The notes: generated by a model from the sequence alone, not told the origin. Positions 45,446 through 54,921 are shown, counted from the stretch's first letter. The stretch: DNA of 64,000 nucleotides from Corynebacterium tuberculostearicum (GCF_030506365.1 NZ_CP073092.1:1116001-1180000); one strand, 5' to 3'. Program-made: numbers and translations.

Positions 45446-46000
45446 GTGTTTTCTTCCATTGGTTGGCCCGAGATTTTCGTCATCGTGGTTTTGGGCATCA
45501 TCGTCATCGGCCCGGAGCGCATGCCCGAGGTGATTAAGGATGTGCGCGCGGCCATTTACGCGGCGCGCAAGGCCATCAATAACGCTAAGGCAGAGCTCAA
45601 CGGCGAGATGGGCTCGATTACCTCGGAATTCGATGATATCCGCGGCCCGCTCACCCAAGCAGCCCAGTGGACGCGCCTCGGCCCGAAGGGCGCTATTACC
45701 AAGGCGCTTTTCGACGGCGACGATTCCGCTTGGGACGATTTCAACCCCAAGAAAATGGCAGAAAACGTCAAGACCGCTACCGCTCCACAGGAGCCGGAGG
45801 AGCAGCCGCAGTCTCAACCGCAGCAGCAGCGCCCGAGCTTCGACTACTCCCAGATCTACGCTGAGCAGCCGCAGCCAGAGCCCCAGCCGCAGCAACGCCC
45901 CCAAGCTCCCCAGCCGACGGAGCCGCCCGCGCCCGAGAAAAAGCCGCCACGCGGTGGGGAAGAATCCACCGGCGGCGGCTTGTGGGGCGATGTAACCTAA
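45446..46000 (+). CDS. tatB: Sec-independent protein translocase TatB
   Basis: This 184-residue protein starts at GTG 45446 (read as Met), then [20 protein letters not shown] forms the single membrane helix and [20 protein letters not shown] the amphipathic helix of TatB. The C-terminal third is rich in Pro, Gln and Glu and likely disordered. It is part of the twin-arginine receptor with TatC, whose gene is not in this window. Position after the sigE locus is conserved in actinobacteria. Confidence 0.94.
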   Translation: MFSSIGWPEIFVIVVLGIIVIGPERMPEVIKDVRAAIYAARKAINNAKAELNGEMGSITSEFDDIRGPLTQAAQWTRLGPKGAITKALFDGDDSAWDDFNPKKMAENVKTATAPQEPEEQPQSQPQQQRPSFDYSQIYAEQPQPEPQPQQRPQAPQPTEPPAPEKKPPRGGEESTGGGLWGDVT

Positions 46001-46004
46001 GGCG

Positions 46005-47135
46005 TTAGTTCACGCCCAAGTTGAGGTTCTTGCCCACCAGGGAATCGGAGCGGATGGCCAGCTTATCGGCCACCGCCTGGATCTGTTGGGCGGCAGGGGA
46101 CTCGGGAGAATCGAGAACAATCGGCGTGCCGGCATCGCCACCGCTGCGCAAAGTGGGATCCAACGGCACGGAGGCCAGCAGCGGCACCTCGTGGCCCAAG
46201 ATGACGCCTAGGCGATCGGCCACAATCTGTCCGCCGCCGGAGCCAAAGACATCCATGGTGGAGCCATCCGGCATCACCATGGCGCCCATGTTTTCAATGA
46301 CGCCGGCCACGCGCTGGCGGGTCTGCTGGGAGATGGATCCGGCGCGCTCTGCCACCTCGGCCGCCGCGGCCTGCGGGGTGGTGACAATGAGTAGCTCGGC
46401 GTTGGGGATGAGCTGAGCTACGGACAAGGCGACGTCGCCAGTGCCCGGAGGCAGGTCCAAGAGCAGGACGTCGAGGTCGCCCCAGAACACGTCAGCCAGG
46501 AATTGCTGAAGGGCGCGGTGGAGCATGGGCCCGCGCCAGACCACTGGGGCGTTACCCTCCACAAACTGTCCGATGGAAATGTGCTTGATGCCATGAGAGA
46601 TCGGTGGCAGCAGCATCTCATCATCGAGCACGGTCGGCCCGTCGGTGCAGCCCAAGAGGTTAGGAACGGAGTGGCCGTAGATATCGGCGTCCACGATGCC
46701 AACCTTGAGGCCCTTCTGGACCAGCGCTGCGGCCAGGTTGACGGTCATGGAGGATTTGCCCACGCCGCCCTTGCCGGAGGCCACCGCGAAAACGCGAGTG
46801 GTGGAATCCGGCTTTGCAAATGGGATTTCCGGCTCGGCCTGGCCGCCGCGGAGCTTCTTCTTGAGCTCGCGACGCTGCTCATCGCTCATGGCTTCCATCG
46901 TCACCGTGACGTTTCCAACGCCCTCGATATCCTCTACCGCAGCGCGGGTATTGGACTCGATGGTGGACTTCATGGGGCAGCCAGCGATGGTGAGGTAAAT
47001 TTCCACGGCCACGTCATTGCCGGTGACGGTAACGGACTTCACCATGTTGAGTTCGGTGATGGGGCGGCCGATTTCGGGGTCTTCGACGCGGGAGAGTGCC
47101 TCGCGTACGGCGGATTCAGTAATAACGCTAGACAT
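46005..47135 (-). CDS. mrp: Mrp/ApbC-type P-loop ATPase (Fe-S carrier family)
   Basis: This 376-residue protein starts at ATG 47133-47135 (MSSVITESAVREALSRVEDP). Residues 1-80 are the MIP18/DUF59 domain. The P-loop is VASGKGGVGKSSMTVNLAAA, followed by VDADIYGHSVPNLLG and LLLDLPPGTGDVALSVAQL. The CxxC pair of many Mrp proteins is absent: the region reads MGAMVMPDGSTMDVFGSGGG, as in other actinobacterial Mrp. It probably loads or carries Fe-S clusters, which is inferred from the family. Confidence 0.93.
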   Translation of the reverse strand: MSSVITESAVREALSRVEDPEIGRPITELNMVKSVTVTGNDVAVEIYLTIAGCPMKSTIESNTRAAVEDIEGVGNVTVTMEAMSDEQRRELKKKLRGGQAEPEIPFAKPDSTTRVFAVASGKGGVGKSSMTVNLAAALVQKGLKVGIVDADIYGHSVPNLLGCTDGPTVLDDEMLLPPISHGIKHISIGQFVEGNAPVVWRGPMLHRALQQFLADVFWGDLDVLLLDLPPGTGDVALSVAQLIPNAELLIVTTPQAAAAEVAERAGSISQQTRQRVAGVIENMGAMVMPDGSTMDVFGSGGGQIVADRLGVILGHEVPLLASVPLDPTLRSGGDAGTPIVLDSPESPAAQQIQAVADKLAIRSDSLVGKNLNLGVN

Positions 47136-47240
47136 AACCCTTGCCATCTTAGTCACGCCGCAACAGGAGGTAAACACGCCCTCGGTGTAGAATCAGCTAG
47201 ACGCTCACGCGCCGCTAACTAAAAGGAGAAGAGTATCGCT

Positions 47241-47987
47241 ATGCGCAGCTTTGCCCGTCCCGCCCGCGCCATTGCCGGTGTGGTGCTGTCCGCAACGATG
47301 CTTTCCGGCTGCTCTTCCCAGTTCGATGCCAACCCTTTTGCAAAGAGCCCTCAGAGCGAGCCCATCGGCATTTTGGTGGATACCAATGAGACCGACCAGC
47401 TTGTCCTTGCGGAAATCTTCCGCCAGGAGCTGATGGGGCAGGGCCGCGAGGCGTCCATTGTGAAGGAAGACATCTTCCAAGACACCAAGGGTGGGCGTTC
47501 CATGAACCCGGGCGGCAATTTCTATGTAGGCTGCACCGGCGCGTTCCTCAATATCCTCAACCCCGGTGAGGCGCGGGCGATTTCTAAGGATTACAAAAAG
47601 GCACAGAAAGCCTCTGAGCCCGGGGGTGAGGACTACCTGGCGCGGACCCACATTGCGCTCATGTCGAGCTTGCCCACGGATACCACCACGGTCGAGCCTT
47701 CCGGTGCTAGCGGCTGCGAGGACGCCGAGCCCGAGTTGCCAGAAAATTTCGTGGTGCTCTATCAAGACGATCTTTTCGACCGCGAAGAGCGCCAGGCCGT
47801 GGCCTCGCTGACTAAGTTCATTACCCAAAAAGATCTCTCTGACATGGTCGAAGAGGTAGAAAACGACGACACCAGCGCGGAGAAGGTCGTGCGCTCCTGG
47901 ATGAATTCCTCCGGCGGCGACATCGCCCATGAAGAGGGCGACTCGGATTCCTCCGGCGGGTCTGACCTAACCGGTGGTTCCAAGTAG
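47241..47987 (+). CDS. Putative lipoprotein of unknown function
   Basis: This 248-residue protein has a signal peptide and lipobox LSGC (near residue 23) and starts at ATG 47241 behind AAAAGGAG. The mature part has a fold reminiscent of periplasmic-binding or glycine-betaine-binding proteins (EPIGILVDTNETDQLVLAEI, ISKDYKKAQKASEP), but no transporter genes are adjacent. The C-terminus is Ser/Gly/Asp-rich. The match is weak and no function is assigned. Confidence 0.8.
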   Translation: MRSFARPARAIAGVVLSATMLSGCSSQFDANPFAKSPQSEPIGILVDTNETDQLVLAEIFRQELMGQGREASIVKEDIFQDTKGGRSMNPGGNFYVGCTGAFLNILNPGEARAISKDYKKAQKASEPGGEDYLARTHIALMSSLPTDTTTVEPSGASGCEDAEPELPENFVVLYQDDLFDREERQAVASLTKFITQKDLSDMVEEVENDDTSAEKVVRSWMNSSGGDIAHEEGDSDSSGGSDLTGGSK

Positions 47988-48006
47988 TTGTTTAGGCTAG
48001 CCGGTG

Positions 48007-48068
48007 CTAGTGTCCTGAGCTCACCAACAACTCAGAATCCCCGATGTTAAAACCCTCAGGACTACTAG
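48007..48068. repeat. Imperfect inverted repeat, possible terminator or element remnant
   Basis: CTAGTGTCCTGAG (48007-48019) and CTCAGGACTACTAG (48055-48068) are nearly complementary, with a nested CTGAG/CTCAG pair. The TGTCCTGA ends resemble IS-type terminal repeats, but no transposase is seen. Confidence 0.45.
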
Positions 48069-48230
48069 ATTCACAGGAATTGACCGCTTAGAAAGCACTT
48101 CTGGCTCGGCCTAGAACAACTATGGGCTCGAGTACACCGGCGCCAGCGCCCCGTATTGTAACCCGTGTGAAAGTGAGTGCAGTCGCGGAATGATTGGGCT
48201 TATCAATCAAGCTTCTTAACCCCTTACTCG

Positions 48231-48299
48231 CTCCCTTCGCGCTCATGGGGAAGTGCCATCGAGAGAATAGTGTGCCGACGGTGAGCGCCAAAGGCGGGG
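48231..48299. repeat. Palindromic intergenic repeat, locus F
   Basis: CTCCCTTCGCGCTCATGGGG (48231-48250) and CGGTGAGCGCCAAAGGCGGG (48279-48298) form an inverted pair of the dispersed family, the most diverged copy. Confidence 0.78.
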
Positions 48300-48420
48300 A
48301 AAGGAGGCCGAACGGAGGAGGAAGGGAGATGAAAACGCGTGCGGTAAGAAGGCTGCGGGGAGTGCACTGGCTGAGGCGAGAGAAGGCGCTCTTGGGGAAA
48401 TTGGCGTCGGCATGAGTAAA

Positions 48421-48446
48421 CCCCAGTGAGGAGGTCCTCACTGGGG
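48421..48446. terminator. Terminator downstream of odhA
   Basis: CCCCAGTGAGGA (48421-48432) and TCCTCACTGGGG (48435-48446) form a perfect 12-bp stem with a 2-base gap, flanked by AAA and TTTA, so it can work in both directions. It starts 21 bases after the odhA stop (in the direction of that gene). Confidence 0.9.
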
Positions 48447-48466
48447 TTTAAACGGGGTAGAGGCGA

Positions 48467-51400
48467 CTAGATGTCGAAGGCCTCTTCCAGCAGGTTCTTC
48501 TGCTCAATCTGGTGCACCTTGGCGTTACCGGTGGCAGTAGAGGACTGAGCACGGCGGGAAACGCGTACCAGCTCCGGCATATCCGGAATCAGGGTGCGCA
48601 GGTGCTCGTTGTAGAACGGCCATGGGCCCTGGTTGGCCGGCTCGTCCTGAACGAAGCGAACCTGGGTGGCATTCGGGTAAGCCTCGAATGCCTCGCGCAG
48701 GCGGTTGAACGGAATTGGGTGGAGCATCTCCACGCGGACGATGGCGATGTCATCGCGGCCGTCGGCCTCGCGCTTCTTCTCCAGATCCCAGTACAGCTTG
48801 CCGGAGACCAGCATGATGGTCTTGACCTTGTCGGTATCGCCGACCTTCTTGCCGTAGACATCAACGAAGTTCGGGTCATTGATAACGGACTGGAAGCGCT
48901 TGACCTCGGTGAAGTCTTCCACGGCGGAGGTGGCCGCCTTGTTGCGCAGCATGGACTTCGGGGTGAAGACGACCAGCGGACGCTTCATCTCACCGAGTGC
49001 CTGGCGGCGCAGCAGGTGGAAGTGGTTAGCCGGGGTGGAAGGCTGAGCCACGGTCATGGAACCCTCAGCGCACAGCTGCAGGTAGCGCTCGATGCGGGCG
49101 GAGGAGTGGTCCGGGCCCTGGCCTTCGTAGCCGTGTGGCAGGAGGAGTACCAGGCTGGACAGCTGGCCCCACTTCGCCTCACCGGAGGAGATGTACTCGT
49201 CGATGATGGTCTGGGCGCCGTTGGCGAAGTCACCGAACTGTGCCTCCCAGGCCACGAGGGCGTCTGGGTTGCCCACGGTGTAGCCGTACTCGAAGCCCAT
49301 GCCGGCGTACTCGGTCAGCGCGGAGTTATAAACCATGAACTTGCCGCCGTTGCCCTTGGAGGTGGCGATGGCGTGCATCGGGTTGTACTCGTTGCCGTTG
49401 CGCGGGTCGAAGGTGACGGCGTGGCGCTGGGTGAAGGTACCGCGACGGGAATCCTCACCAGCCAGGCGGACAACCTTGCCCTCACCGGCCAGGGAGCCGA
49501 AGGCGATGAGCTCGCCCCAGCCCCAGTCGATGCCGCCCTCACGGGAGGACTTCTCGCGCTCCTTGGCTACCTTGCCCACGCGCTTGTGGTACTCGAAGTC
49601 CTCTGGTGGGTTGCCATAAGCGGCGCCCAGCTCGGCGAGTTCCTCGGCGGTGATGGAGGTATCCAGGCCGCGGGTGAGCTCCTGGGAGGAGGTGATGCCG
49701 GTCTGCTCCTTCGGGCGAGCCTTGCCAGCTTCCTTGTGCTCAGCAAAGACGGATTCCATCTGGTCGTGGAAGTCGCGAGCGGCTGCCTCGGCGTCCTCGG
49801 CGGAAAGGTCACCACGGCCGATGAGGTCGTTGGTGTAGTGCTCGCGCACTGCCTTGTGCTCGTCGATGACGGAGTAGAGCTCCGGCTGAGTCATGGATGG
49901 GTCATCGGCCTCGTTGTGACCGCGCAGGCGGTAGACCATGAGGTCAATGAAGACGTCCTTGCCAAACTGGCGGCGGTACTCGGCTGCCATTTGGCCAACC
50001 CAGACAACTGCCTCTGGGTCATCACCGTTGACGTGGAAGACCGGGCAGTCGAAGCCCTTGGCCAGGTCGGTGGCGTAGTGGGTGGAACGGCCGGAGTCCG
50101 GGGTGGTGGTGAAGCCCACCTGGTTGTTGACCACAATGTGGACGGTGCCGCCGTTGGTGTAACCGCGCAGCTGGGACAGGTTGATGGTCTCCTGAACAAT
50201 GCCCAGGCCGGTGAAGGAAGCATCACCATGGAGCATGACTGGAACAACGGTGTGGCCCTCTGGGCCCTTGTCCAAGATGTCCTGCTTAGCGCGGGCGATG
50301 CCCTCCATGACCGGATCGACGGCCTCGAGGTGGGATGGGTTGGCGGCGAGGGTGACCTTGATTTCGCCATCGCCAAACATCTGCAGGTGGTGGCCCTCGG
50401 AGCCCAGGTGGTACTTCACGTCACCGGAGCCGCCGAGCTGGCCGCCCTTGTAGTTGCCGTCGAACTCGCCGAAGATATCGGCCAGTGGCTTGCCCACGAT
50501 ATTGAACAGGACGTTGAGGCGGCCGCGGTGCGGCATGCCGATGACGACCTCGTCCAGATCCTGGCCGGCGGCGGTATCGATGATGGAATCCAGCAGCGGG
50601 ATGAGGGTCTCGGCGCCCTCGAGGGAGAAGCGCTTCTGGCCCACGTACTTGGTCTGCAGGAAGTTCTCGAATGCTTCTGCGGCATTGACCTTTTGGAGGA
50701 TGTACTTCTGCTCCGCGTTGGTCGGCTTCGGCATGCCTGCCTCCAGGCGGTCCTGCAGCCAGCCGCGCTCATCGCGGTCCAGGATGTGGGTGTATTCGGA
50801 GCCGACCTTCAGGGTGTAGGCGGCGCGCAGGCGGGACAGCACCTCGCGCAGGGTCATCTGCTCCTTGCCACCAAAGCCACCGACGTTGAAGGTGCGGTCC
50901 AGATCCCAAATGGTCAGGCCGTGGGTCGCGATGTCGAGGTCGCGGTGGTCCGGGTTAGGCAGGCCCGGCTGTACCCAGCCCAGCGGGTTGGTATCGGCCA
51001 GCAGGTGGCCGCGGGAGCGGTAAGACTCGATGAGCTGCATGACGCGGGTGTTCTTGTCCACGCCGGAGTTCGGCACGTCCTGTGCCCAACGGAACGGCTC
51101 ATAAGGCACGCCCATGGAGGAGAAGAGGTCGTCCCAAAAGGCGCCGTCGACAAGCAGCTGGCCAATGGTGCGCAAGAACTCGCCGGACTCTGCACCCTGG
51201 ATGACGCGGTGGTCATAGGTGGAGGTCAGGGTAACCAGGCGGCCGACGCCCAGGTCTGCCAAGCGGTCCGCGGAAGCGCCAGCGAACTCGGCCGGGTAAT
51301 CCATAGAGCCCACGCCGATGATGGAGCCGGCGCCCTTAGTCAGGCGGGCGATGGAGTGGCGGGTGCCGATGCCGCCTGGGTTGGTGAGGTTAATGGTCAC

Positions 51401-52207
51401 ACCAGAGAAGTCATCCATGGTGAGCTTGTTCTTGCGAGAACGGGTAACGATGTCCTCGTAGGCCTCAACAAACTCGGAGAAGGACTTGGTCTCGCACTCC
51501 TTGATGGCGGCGACGACCAACGCGCGGGAGCCATCCTTCTGCGGCAGGTCAATGGCCAGACCCAGGTTAATGTGCTCCGGCTGGATGACATAAGGCTTGC
51601 CATCCTTTTCCTCGTAGCGCACGTTCATGTCAGGGTGCAGCTGTACGGCCTTAACCATGGCGTAGCCGATGATGTGGGTAAAGGAGATCTTGCCACCGCG
51701 AGTGCGCTTGAGGTGGTCATTGATCATGGAGCGGTTTTCCCACATGAGCTTGACCGGCATATCGCGCACGGTGGTAGCGGTAGGAATCTCCAGGGATTCC
51801 TCCATGTTCTTCGCAATGGCCTTGAACATGCCCTTGAGCTGGTGCTCCTCGCCGCCCTTGTAGTCTTCGATGCGGTCGAGCGGGGACTCGGACTTCTTCA
51901 CGGACTGCTTGGCCTTAGCGGACTTTTCCTGCGCCTTGGCCACGGACTTATCCACGTTGGTCTCGCGGGCCTCCTGCTTGCGGGCGGTAGTCGTACCCTC
52001 AGTCTTCTTCGCGGCAGGCTTAGACGGCTTCTTCGGGGCTTCCTTGGCAGGTGCCTCAGACTTGGGCGCGCCGTTTGCTTCGAAGTAGTCGCGCCACTCC
52101 TTATCTACGGAGCTAGGGTCCTTGGAGTACTGCTGGAACTGCTCGTCTATCAGCCACGCATTGGGGCCGAAGATATTCGATGTGCTCACGGCAGGTATTC
52201 GCCTCAT
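48467..52207 (-). CDS. odhA: 2-oxoglutarate dehydrogenase, fused E2-like and E1 domains (OdhA/Kgd)
   Basis: This 1246-residue TCA-cycle enzyme is of the actinobacterial fused type. The N-terminus FGPNAWLIDEQFQQYSKDPS is the E1o N-terminal segment. An Ala/Lys/Glu linker (about residues 45-110) precedes an E2 succinyltransferase core without lipoyl domain; STYDHRVIQGAESGEFLRT holds the catalytic His. From about residue 365 the E1 thiamine-diphosphate part includes MPHRGRLNVLFNIVGKP, MLHGDASFTGLGIVQETINL and YRLRGHNEADDPSMTQPELY. The start is ATG 52205-52207 or GTG 52187-52189. Family members are inhibited by the FHA protein OdhI, encoded elsewhere. Confidence 0.96.
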   Translation of the reverse strand: MRRIPAVSTSNIFGPNAWLIDEQFQQYSKDPSSVDKEWRDYFEANGAPKSEAPAKEAPKKPSKPAAKKTEGTTTARKQEARETNVDKSVAKAQEKSAKAKQSVKKSESPLDRIEDYKGGEEHQLKGMFKAIAKNMEESLEIPTATTVRDMPVKLMWENRSMINDHLKRTRGGKISFTHIIGYAMVKAVQLHPDMNVRYEEKDGKPYVIQPEHINLGLAIDLPQKDGSRALVVAAIKECETKSFSEFVEAYEDIVTRSRKNKLTMDDFSGVTINLTNPGGIGTRHSIARLTKGAGSIIGVGSMDYPAEFAGASADRLADLGVGRLVTLTSTYDHRVIQGAESGEFLRTIGQLLVDGAFWDDLFSSMGVPYEPFRWAQDVPNSGVDKNTRVMQLIESYRSRGHLLADTNPLGWVQPGLPNPDHRDLDIATHGLTIWDLDRTFNVGGFGGKEQMTLREVLSRLRAAYTLKVGSEYTHILDRDERGWLQDRLEAGMPKPTNAEQKYILQKVNAAEAFENFLQTKYVGQKRFSLEGAETLIPLLDSIIDTAAGQDLDEVVIGMPHRGRLNVLFNIVGKPLADIFGEFDGNYKGGQLGGSGDVKYHLGSEGHHLQMFGDGEIKVTLAANPSHLEAVDPVMEGIARAKQDILDKGPEGHTVVPVMLHGDASFTGLGIVQETINLSQLRGYTNGGTVHIVVNNQVGFTTTPDSGRSTHYATDLAKGFDCPVFHVNGDDPEAVVWVGQMAAEYRRQFGKDVFIDLMVYRLRGHNEADDPSMTQPELYSVIDEHKAVREHYTNDLIGRGDLSAEDAEAAARDFHDQMESVFAEHKEAGKARPKEQTGITSSQELTRGLDTSITAEELAELGAAYGNPPEDFEYHKRVGKVAKEREKSSREGGIDWGWGELIAFGSLAGEGKVVRLAGEDSRRGTFTQRHAVTFDPRNGNEYNPMHAIATSKGNGGKFMVYNSALTEYAGMGFEYGYTVGNPDALVAWEAQFGDFANGAQTIIDEYISSGEAKWGQLSSLVLLLPHGYEGQGPDHSSARIERYLQLCAEGSMTVAQPSTPANHFHLLRRQALGEMKRPLVVFTPKSMLRNKAATSAVEDFTEVKRFQSVINDPNFVDVYGKKVGDTDKVKTIMLVSGKLYWDLEKKREADGRDDIAIVRVEMLHPIPFNRLREAFEAYPNATQVRFVQDEPANQGPWPFYNEHLRTLIPDMPELVRVSRRAQSSTATGNAKVHQIEQKNLLEEAFDI

Positions 52208-52304
52208 TTCTCTGCTTTAAAATGGTCGTTTATTCGACTTTAGTGCGGCCTTTGCACGAGCGCATGCGTCACTCGCCAAAGAGTCTGCCTACATGATACG
52301 GGTC

Positions 52305-52334
52305 ATACCCCTAAACTCACTATGTTAGGGGTAT
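52305..52334. promoter_or_regulatory. Inverted repeat upstream of odhA (possible RamA-type site or hairpin)
   Basis: ATACCCCTAA (52305-52314) and TTAGGGGTAT (52325-52334) are a perfect 10-bp inverted repeat with a 10-base spacer. C-run/G-run pairs of this kind resemble RamA sites of C. glutamicum carbon metabolism genes. It could equally be the terminator of the downstream-lying EcsC-like gene. Confidence 0.5.
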
Positions 52335-52366
52335 CAATTGCCCCACTTATCGGTTCCCGGCTACCC

Positions 52367-53101
52367 CTAGGCTTGGGTGAGGGGAGAAAGCTGCTCGCTG
52401 GCGTGCTCGATGACCTGCTTGGCCAGCTTGCGGTTGGCGGTAGTGCCGAGCACGGCGCCGATGCCCATGGGCATGAGCTTGCTGATCCACGCCCACTCCA
52501 GGCGCTTGGTGATCTGCTTGGTAAAAAGCTTGGTCAGGCGGCCGTTGATTCCAGACAGCGTCGGGCCGGAGAAACGGGACAGGCTAGCGGCCGAGCGCAT
52601 GCCCGCCACGCTATTGAGATCACCCACAAAGGTATCCACCAAAGCGGAGCCCTTCGAACCGGTCAGCACCAAAAGTACAAGGGCGCGGCGGCGCTCGGGG
52701 GACTTGATGTCATCGCCATGCAGGTAGGCCGAAGCCAAGATGTACCACGCGGTCGCCTCCAAAAAGACCACGGATTCGCCGGCGATGGTAGCTGCGCCGG
52801 TTACCAAGCCAACACCTGGGATGGCAGCGGAAGCGCCCGCGGCCGCACCCGTGCCGGAGGTGATATTGAGGAAGTGTTTGTCAATGAGCTCCTGCAGCTG
52901 CTGCGGGCTCGCGTCCTTATTGCGCTTCTTCAGGTTCTCGACGTACTTGATGATGACACCGGACTGTACGGCCACTGCGCGGTCCAGGGAATTGAGCAGG
53001 GCAGAGGTAAAGCGGTTGGTATGTTCCGGATCGATGTCATAGGTATCGACGGTGTCGACCTCGGTGGAGTTGTCCTTTTTGTCTTTAGTAAATAAGCCCA
53101 T
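52367..53101 (-). CDS. EcsC-like membrane-associated protein
   Basis: This 244-residue protein has a polar N-terminus and a Gly/Ala-rich hydrophobic core (AAAGASAAIPGVGLVTGAAT and LEATAWYILASAYLHGDD) typical of the EcsC family, plus a C-terminal IGAVLGTTANRKLAKQVIEH. The E. coli/Bacillus relatives are poorly understood. A membrane-protein gene next to kgd/odhA is also found in mycobacteria (Rv1249c place). The family match is by eye and moderate. Confidence 0.75.
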   Translation of the reverse strand: MGLFTKDKKDNSTEVDTVDTYDIDPEHTNRFTSALLNSLDRAVAVQSGVIIKYVENLKKRNKDASPQQLQELIDKHFLNITSGTGAAAGASAAIPGVGLVTGAATIAGESVVFLEATAWYILASAYLHGDDIKSPERRRALVLLVLTGSKGSALVDTFVGDLNSVAGMRSAASLSRFSGPTLSGINGRLTKLFTKQITKRLEWAWISKLMPMGIGAVLGTTANRKLAKQVIEHASEQLSPLTQA

Positions 53102-53204
53102 GTGTCCTTCTCTTTCGCTAAAACTTATCTGCGCCCAGCATAGTAAAGGCTCTATTAATGCGCCGCCGCGCCGTAATGAGATCGCCGAGGGCGTGCAAGC
53201 GACC

Positions 53205-53210
53205 TAAGCT
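53205..53210 (+). promoter_or_regulatory. Probable -10 element of the carboxylesterase gene
   Basis: TAAGCT lies 7 nt before ATG 53218, the same hexamer and spacing as at dapD. Confidence 0.5.
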
Positions 53211-53217
53211 AGTGGGT

Positions 53218-54921
53218 ATGGTTACGCCGCACGAGAACAACCGCGACTCCGAGGGTTTCCCTCTGGAGGAGTCTTCCGCGGCGGCGCGCCTTAAAGCGAA
53301 ACAAGCGCACGAACGCGCCCGCCGCGCGCACGAAGAGGCCCAAAACGCCCTGGCAGATGAGCTCACCGTGCGCACTACCTCCGGGTGGGTGCGCGGCGTT
53401 ATAGAGGAAGACCTGCGCACCGATCGCCCCATTAGCGCCGGGCCGGTGCTTACCTGGCGCGGTATCCCGTTTGGTGATACCACCGCCGGGGACAACCGCT
53501 TCCGCGCGCCGCAGCCCGCACCGGCCTGGGAGGGTGTGCGCGATTGCAGCCAGTTCGGCCCACCGGCCCCGCAGCCCACGTATTCCTGGACCGATCGCAT
53601 TATCGGCTCCGAGGACTGCCTGCACCTCGACATCGTGCGCCCGCGCACTGAAGAGAAGCTTCCCGTGGTGGTCTACCTGCACGGCGGCAGCTTCATTATG
53701 GGCTCGTCCCACATGCTCATGCTCCGCGGTTTTGAGCTGGCCACCCGCATGGACGTGGTCTACGTATCCATTAACTTCCGCCTCAATTCCCTGGGCTACT
53801 TGGATCTGCGCAGCCTGGGCGGGGACTGCAGCGCTAACCCGGCGGTGGCCGATCAGATCCTGGCGCTGCAGTGGGTGCGCGACAATATCGCGGCCTTTGG
53901 CGGTGATCCTGATTCCGTCACCCTCATGGGCGAATCGGCCGGTGGCGCGGCGGTGCTCACCCTCATGGCGAGCCCGGCCGCGGAGGGCCTCTTCCACCGC
54001 GCCATTGCCCAGTCCCCGCCGATTGCCATGATCCATTCCCGCGCCCAGTCCACCTTGTGGGCGCGCGAGCTGGTCCACCGCATGGCCTTGCCCCGGCGTA
54101 CCTCGGTGGAGGACCTGCGCCAGGAAAACTTTGCCGATCTGGTGCGCTCGGGCCAATCCATGATGTGGCGGGCCGGCGAGCTCATTCACCTCAATTCCTG
54201 CTACGCACCCACGGTGGATGATGAGCTCATTCCGGAACACCCCATCGCCGCCTTCGAAAACGGGCACCAGCACCAGATTCCGCTGCTCATCGGTACGAAC
54301 TCGGACGAGGCTAGCTTTGGCAAATTCCTCTTCCAGCGCCAAAGCTCCCGCGAACGCGCCGCCTTGCGCCTTCTGGCTTCCTTCGATCCCCAGCACGCCC
54401 CCGAGGTCGTCGCCGCCTATGACGGCGCGGTGGCCCGGGAGGACTTTGCGCACCTGCTTGCCGACGCCCTCTTTTGGGCACCCTCCACCCGCATCGCTAC
54501 CGCGCATGCGCAGGCGGCGCCAACGTGGATGTATCGCTTCGACTTCGCCTCTGCAGTGCTCAAGTGGCTGGGCCTGGGCGCCATGCATTCGATGGAGCTC
54601 GGCAATGTCTTCGGTGACCCCTACTCTTCGCGTGCGTCCTTCCTTACCAACTGGGGCTCGCGCGCGGAGATGGAGGAACTTACCGCCACCATGCAGCAAC
54701 ACTGGTCCGCCTTCATTCATGGCGGCCGCCCGGAGATGAGCTGGCCGCCCTACGGGTCCACTCAGCGCGCCACCATGATCTTCGATGCCGAGGCCTATAT
54801 TGAGCACGCCCCGCACGAGCTCAAGCGGCAAGCCTGGGAGGGATACCACATGTTGGAGTGGGGAAGTGGGCGCCCGGAGCTGGTGAGATCTTTGGGCTTC
54901 CAACCATCCGGGTGGGAATAA
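53218..54921 (+). CDS. Type B carboxylesterase / lipase
   Basis: This 567-residue alpha/beta hydrolase starts at ATG 53218. An upstream in-frame ATG at 53158 is rejected because a -10 motif lies between them. Residues about 20-55 are a charged helix rich in Ala/Arg/Glu. TWRGIPFGDTTAGDNRFRAP, SEDCLHLDIVRP, VVVYLHGGSFIMGSS (oxyanion hole) and VTLMGESAGGAAVLTL (nucleophile Ser) follow the type B pattern. No signal peptide is seen, so it is cytoplasmic. The substrate is unknown. Confidence 0.92.
   Translation: MVTPHENNRDSEGFPLEESSAAARLKAKQAHERARRAHEEAQNALADELTVRTTSGWVRGVIEEDLRTDRPISAGPVLTWRGIPFGDTTAGDNRFRAPQPAPAWEGVRDCSQFGPPAPQPTYSWTDRIIGSEDCLHLDIVRPRTEEKLPVVVYLHGGSFIMGSSHMLMLRGFELATRMDVVYVSINFRLNSLGYLDLRSLGGDCSANPAVADQILALQWVRDNIAAFGGDPDSVTLMGESAGGAAVLTLMASPAAEGLFHRAIAQSPPIAMIHSRAQSTLWARELVHRMALPRRTSVEDLRQENFADLVRSGQSMMWRAGELIHLNSCYAPTVDDELIPEHPIAAFENGHQHQIPLLIGTNSDEASFGKFLFQRQSSRERAALRLLASFDPQHAPEVVAAYDGAVAREDFAHLLADALFWAPSTRIATAHAQAAPTWMYRFDFASAVLKWLGLGAMHSMELGNVFGDPYSSRASFLTNWGSRAEMEELTATMQQHWSAFIHGGRPEMSWPPYGSTQRATMIFDAEAYIEHAPHELKRQAWEGYHMLEWGSGRPELVRSLGFQPSGWE

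Larger units (their letters stand above)
47988..48466. other. Gene-free region between a lipoprotein gene and odhA
   Basis: No convincing gene is present in these 479 bases. They hold a long imperfect inverted repeat at 48007-48068, repeat locus F and the odhA terminator. Confidence 0.7.

Noticed and set aside
48512..52243. 1243-residue open frame antisense to odhA
   Set aside because: It mirrors the odhA codons, has no family features and no ribosome site; it is a G+C-bias shadow.
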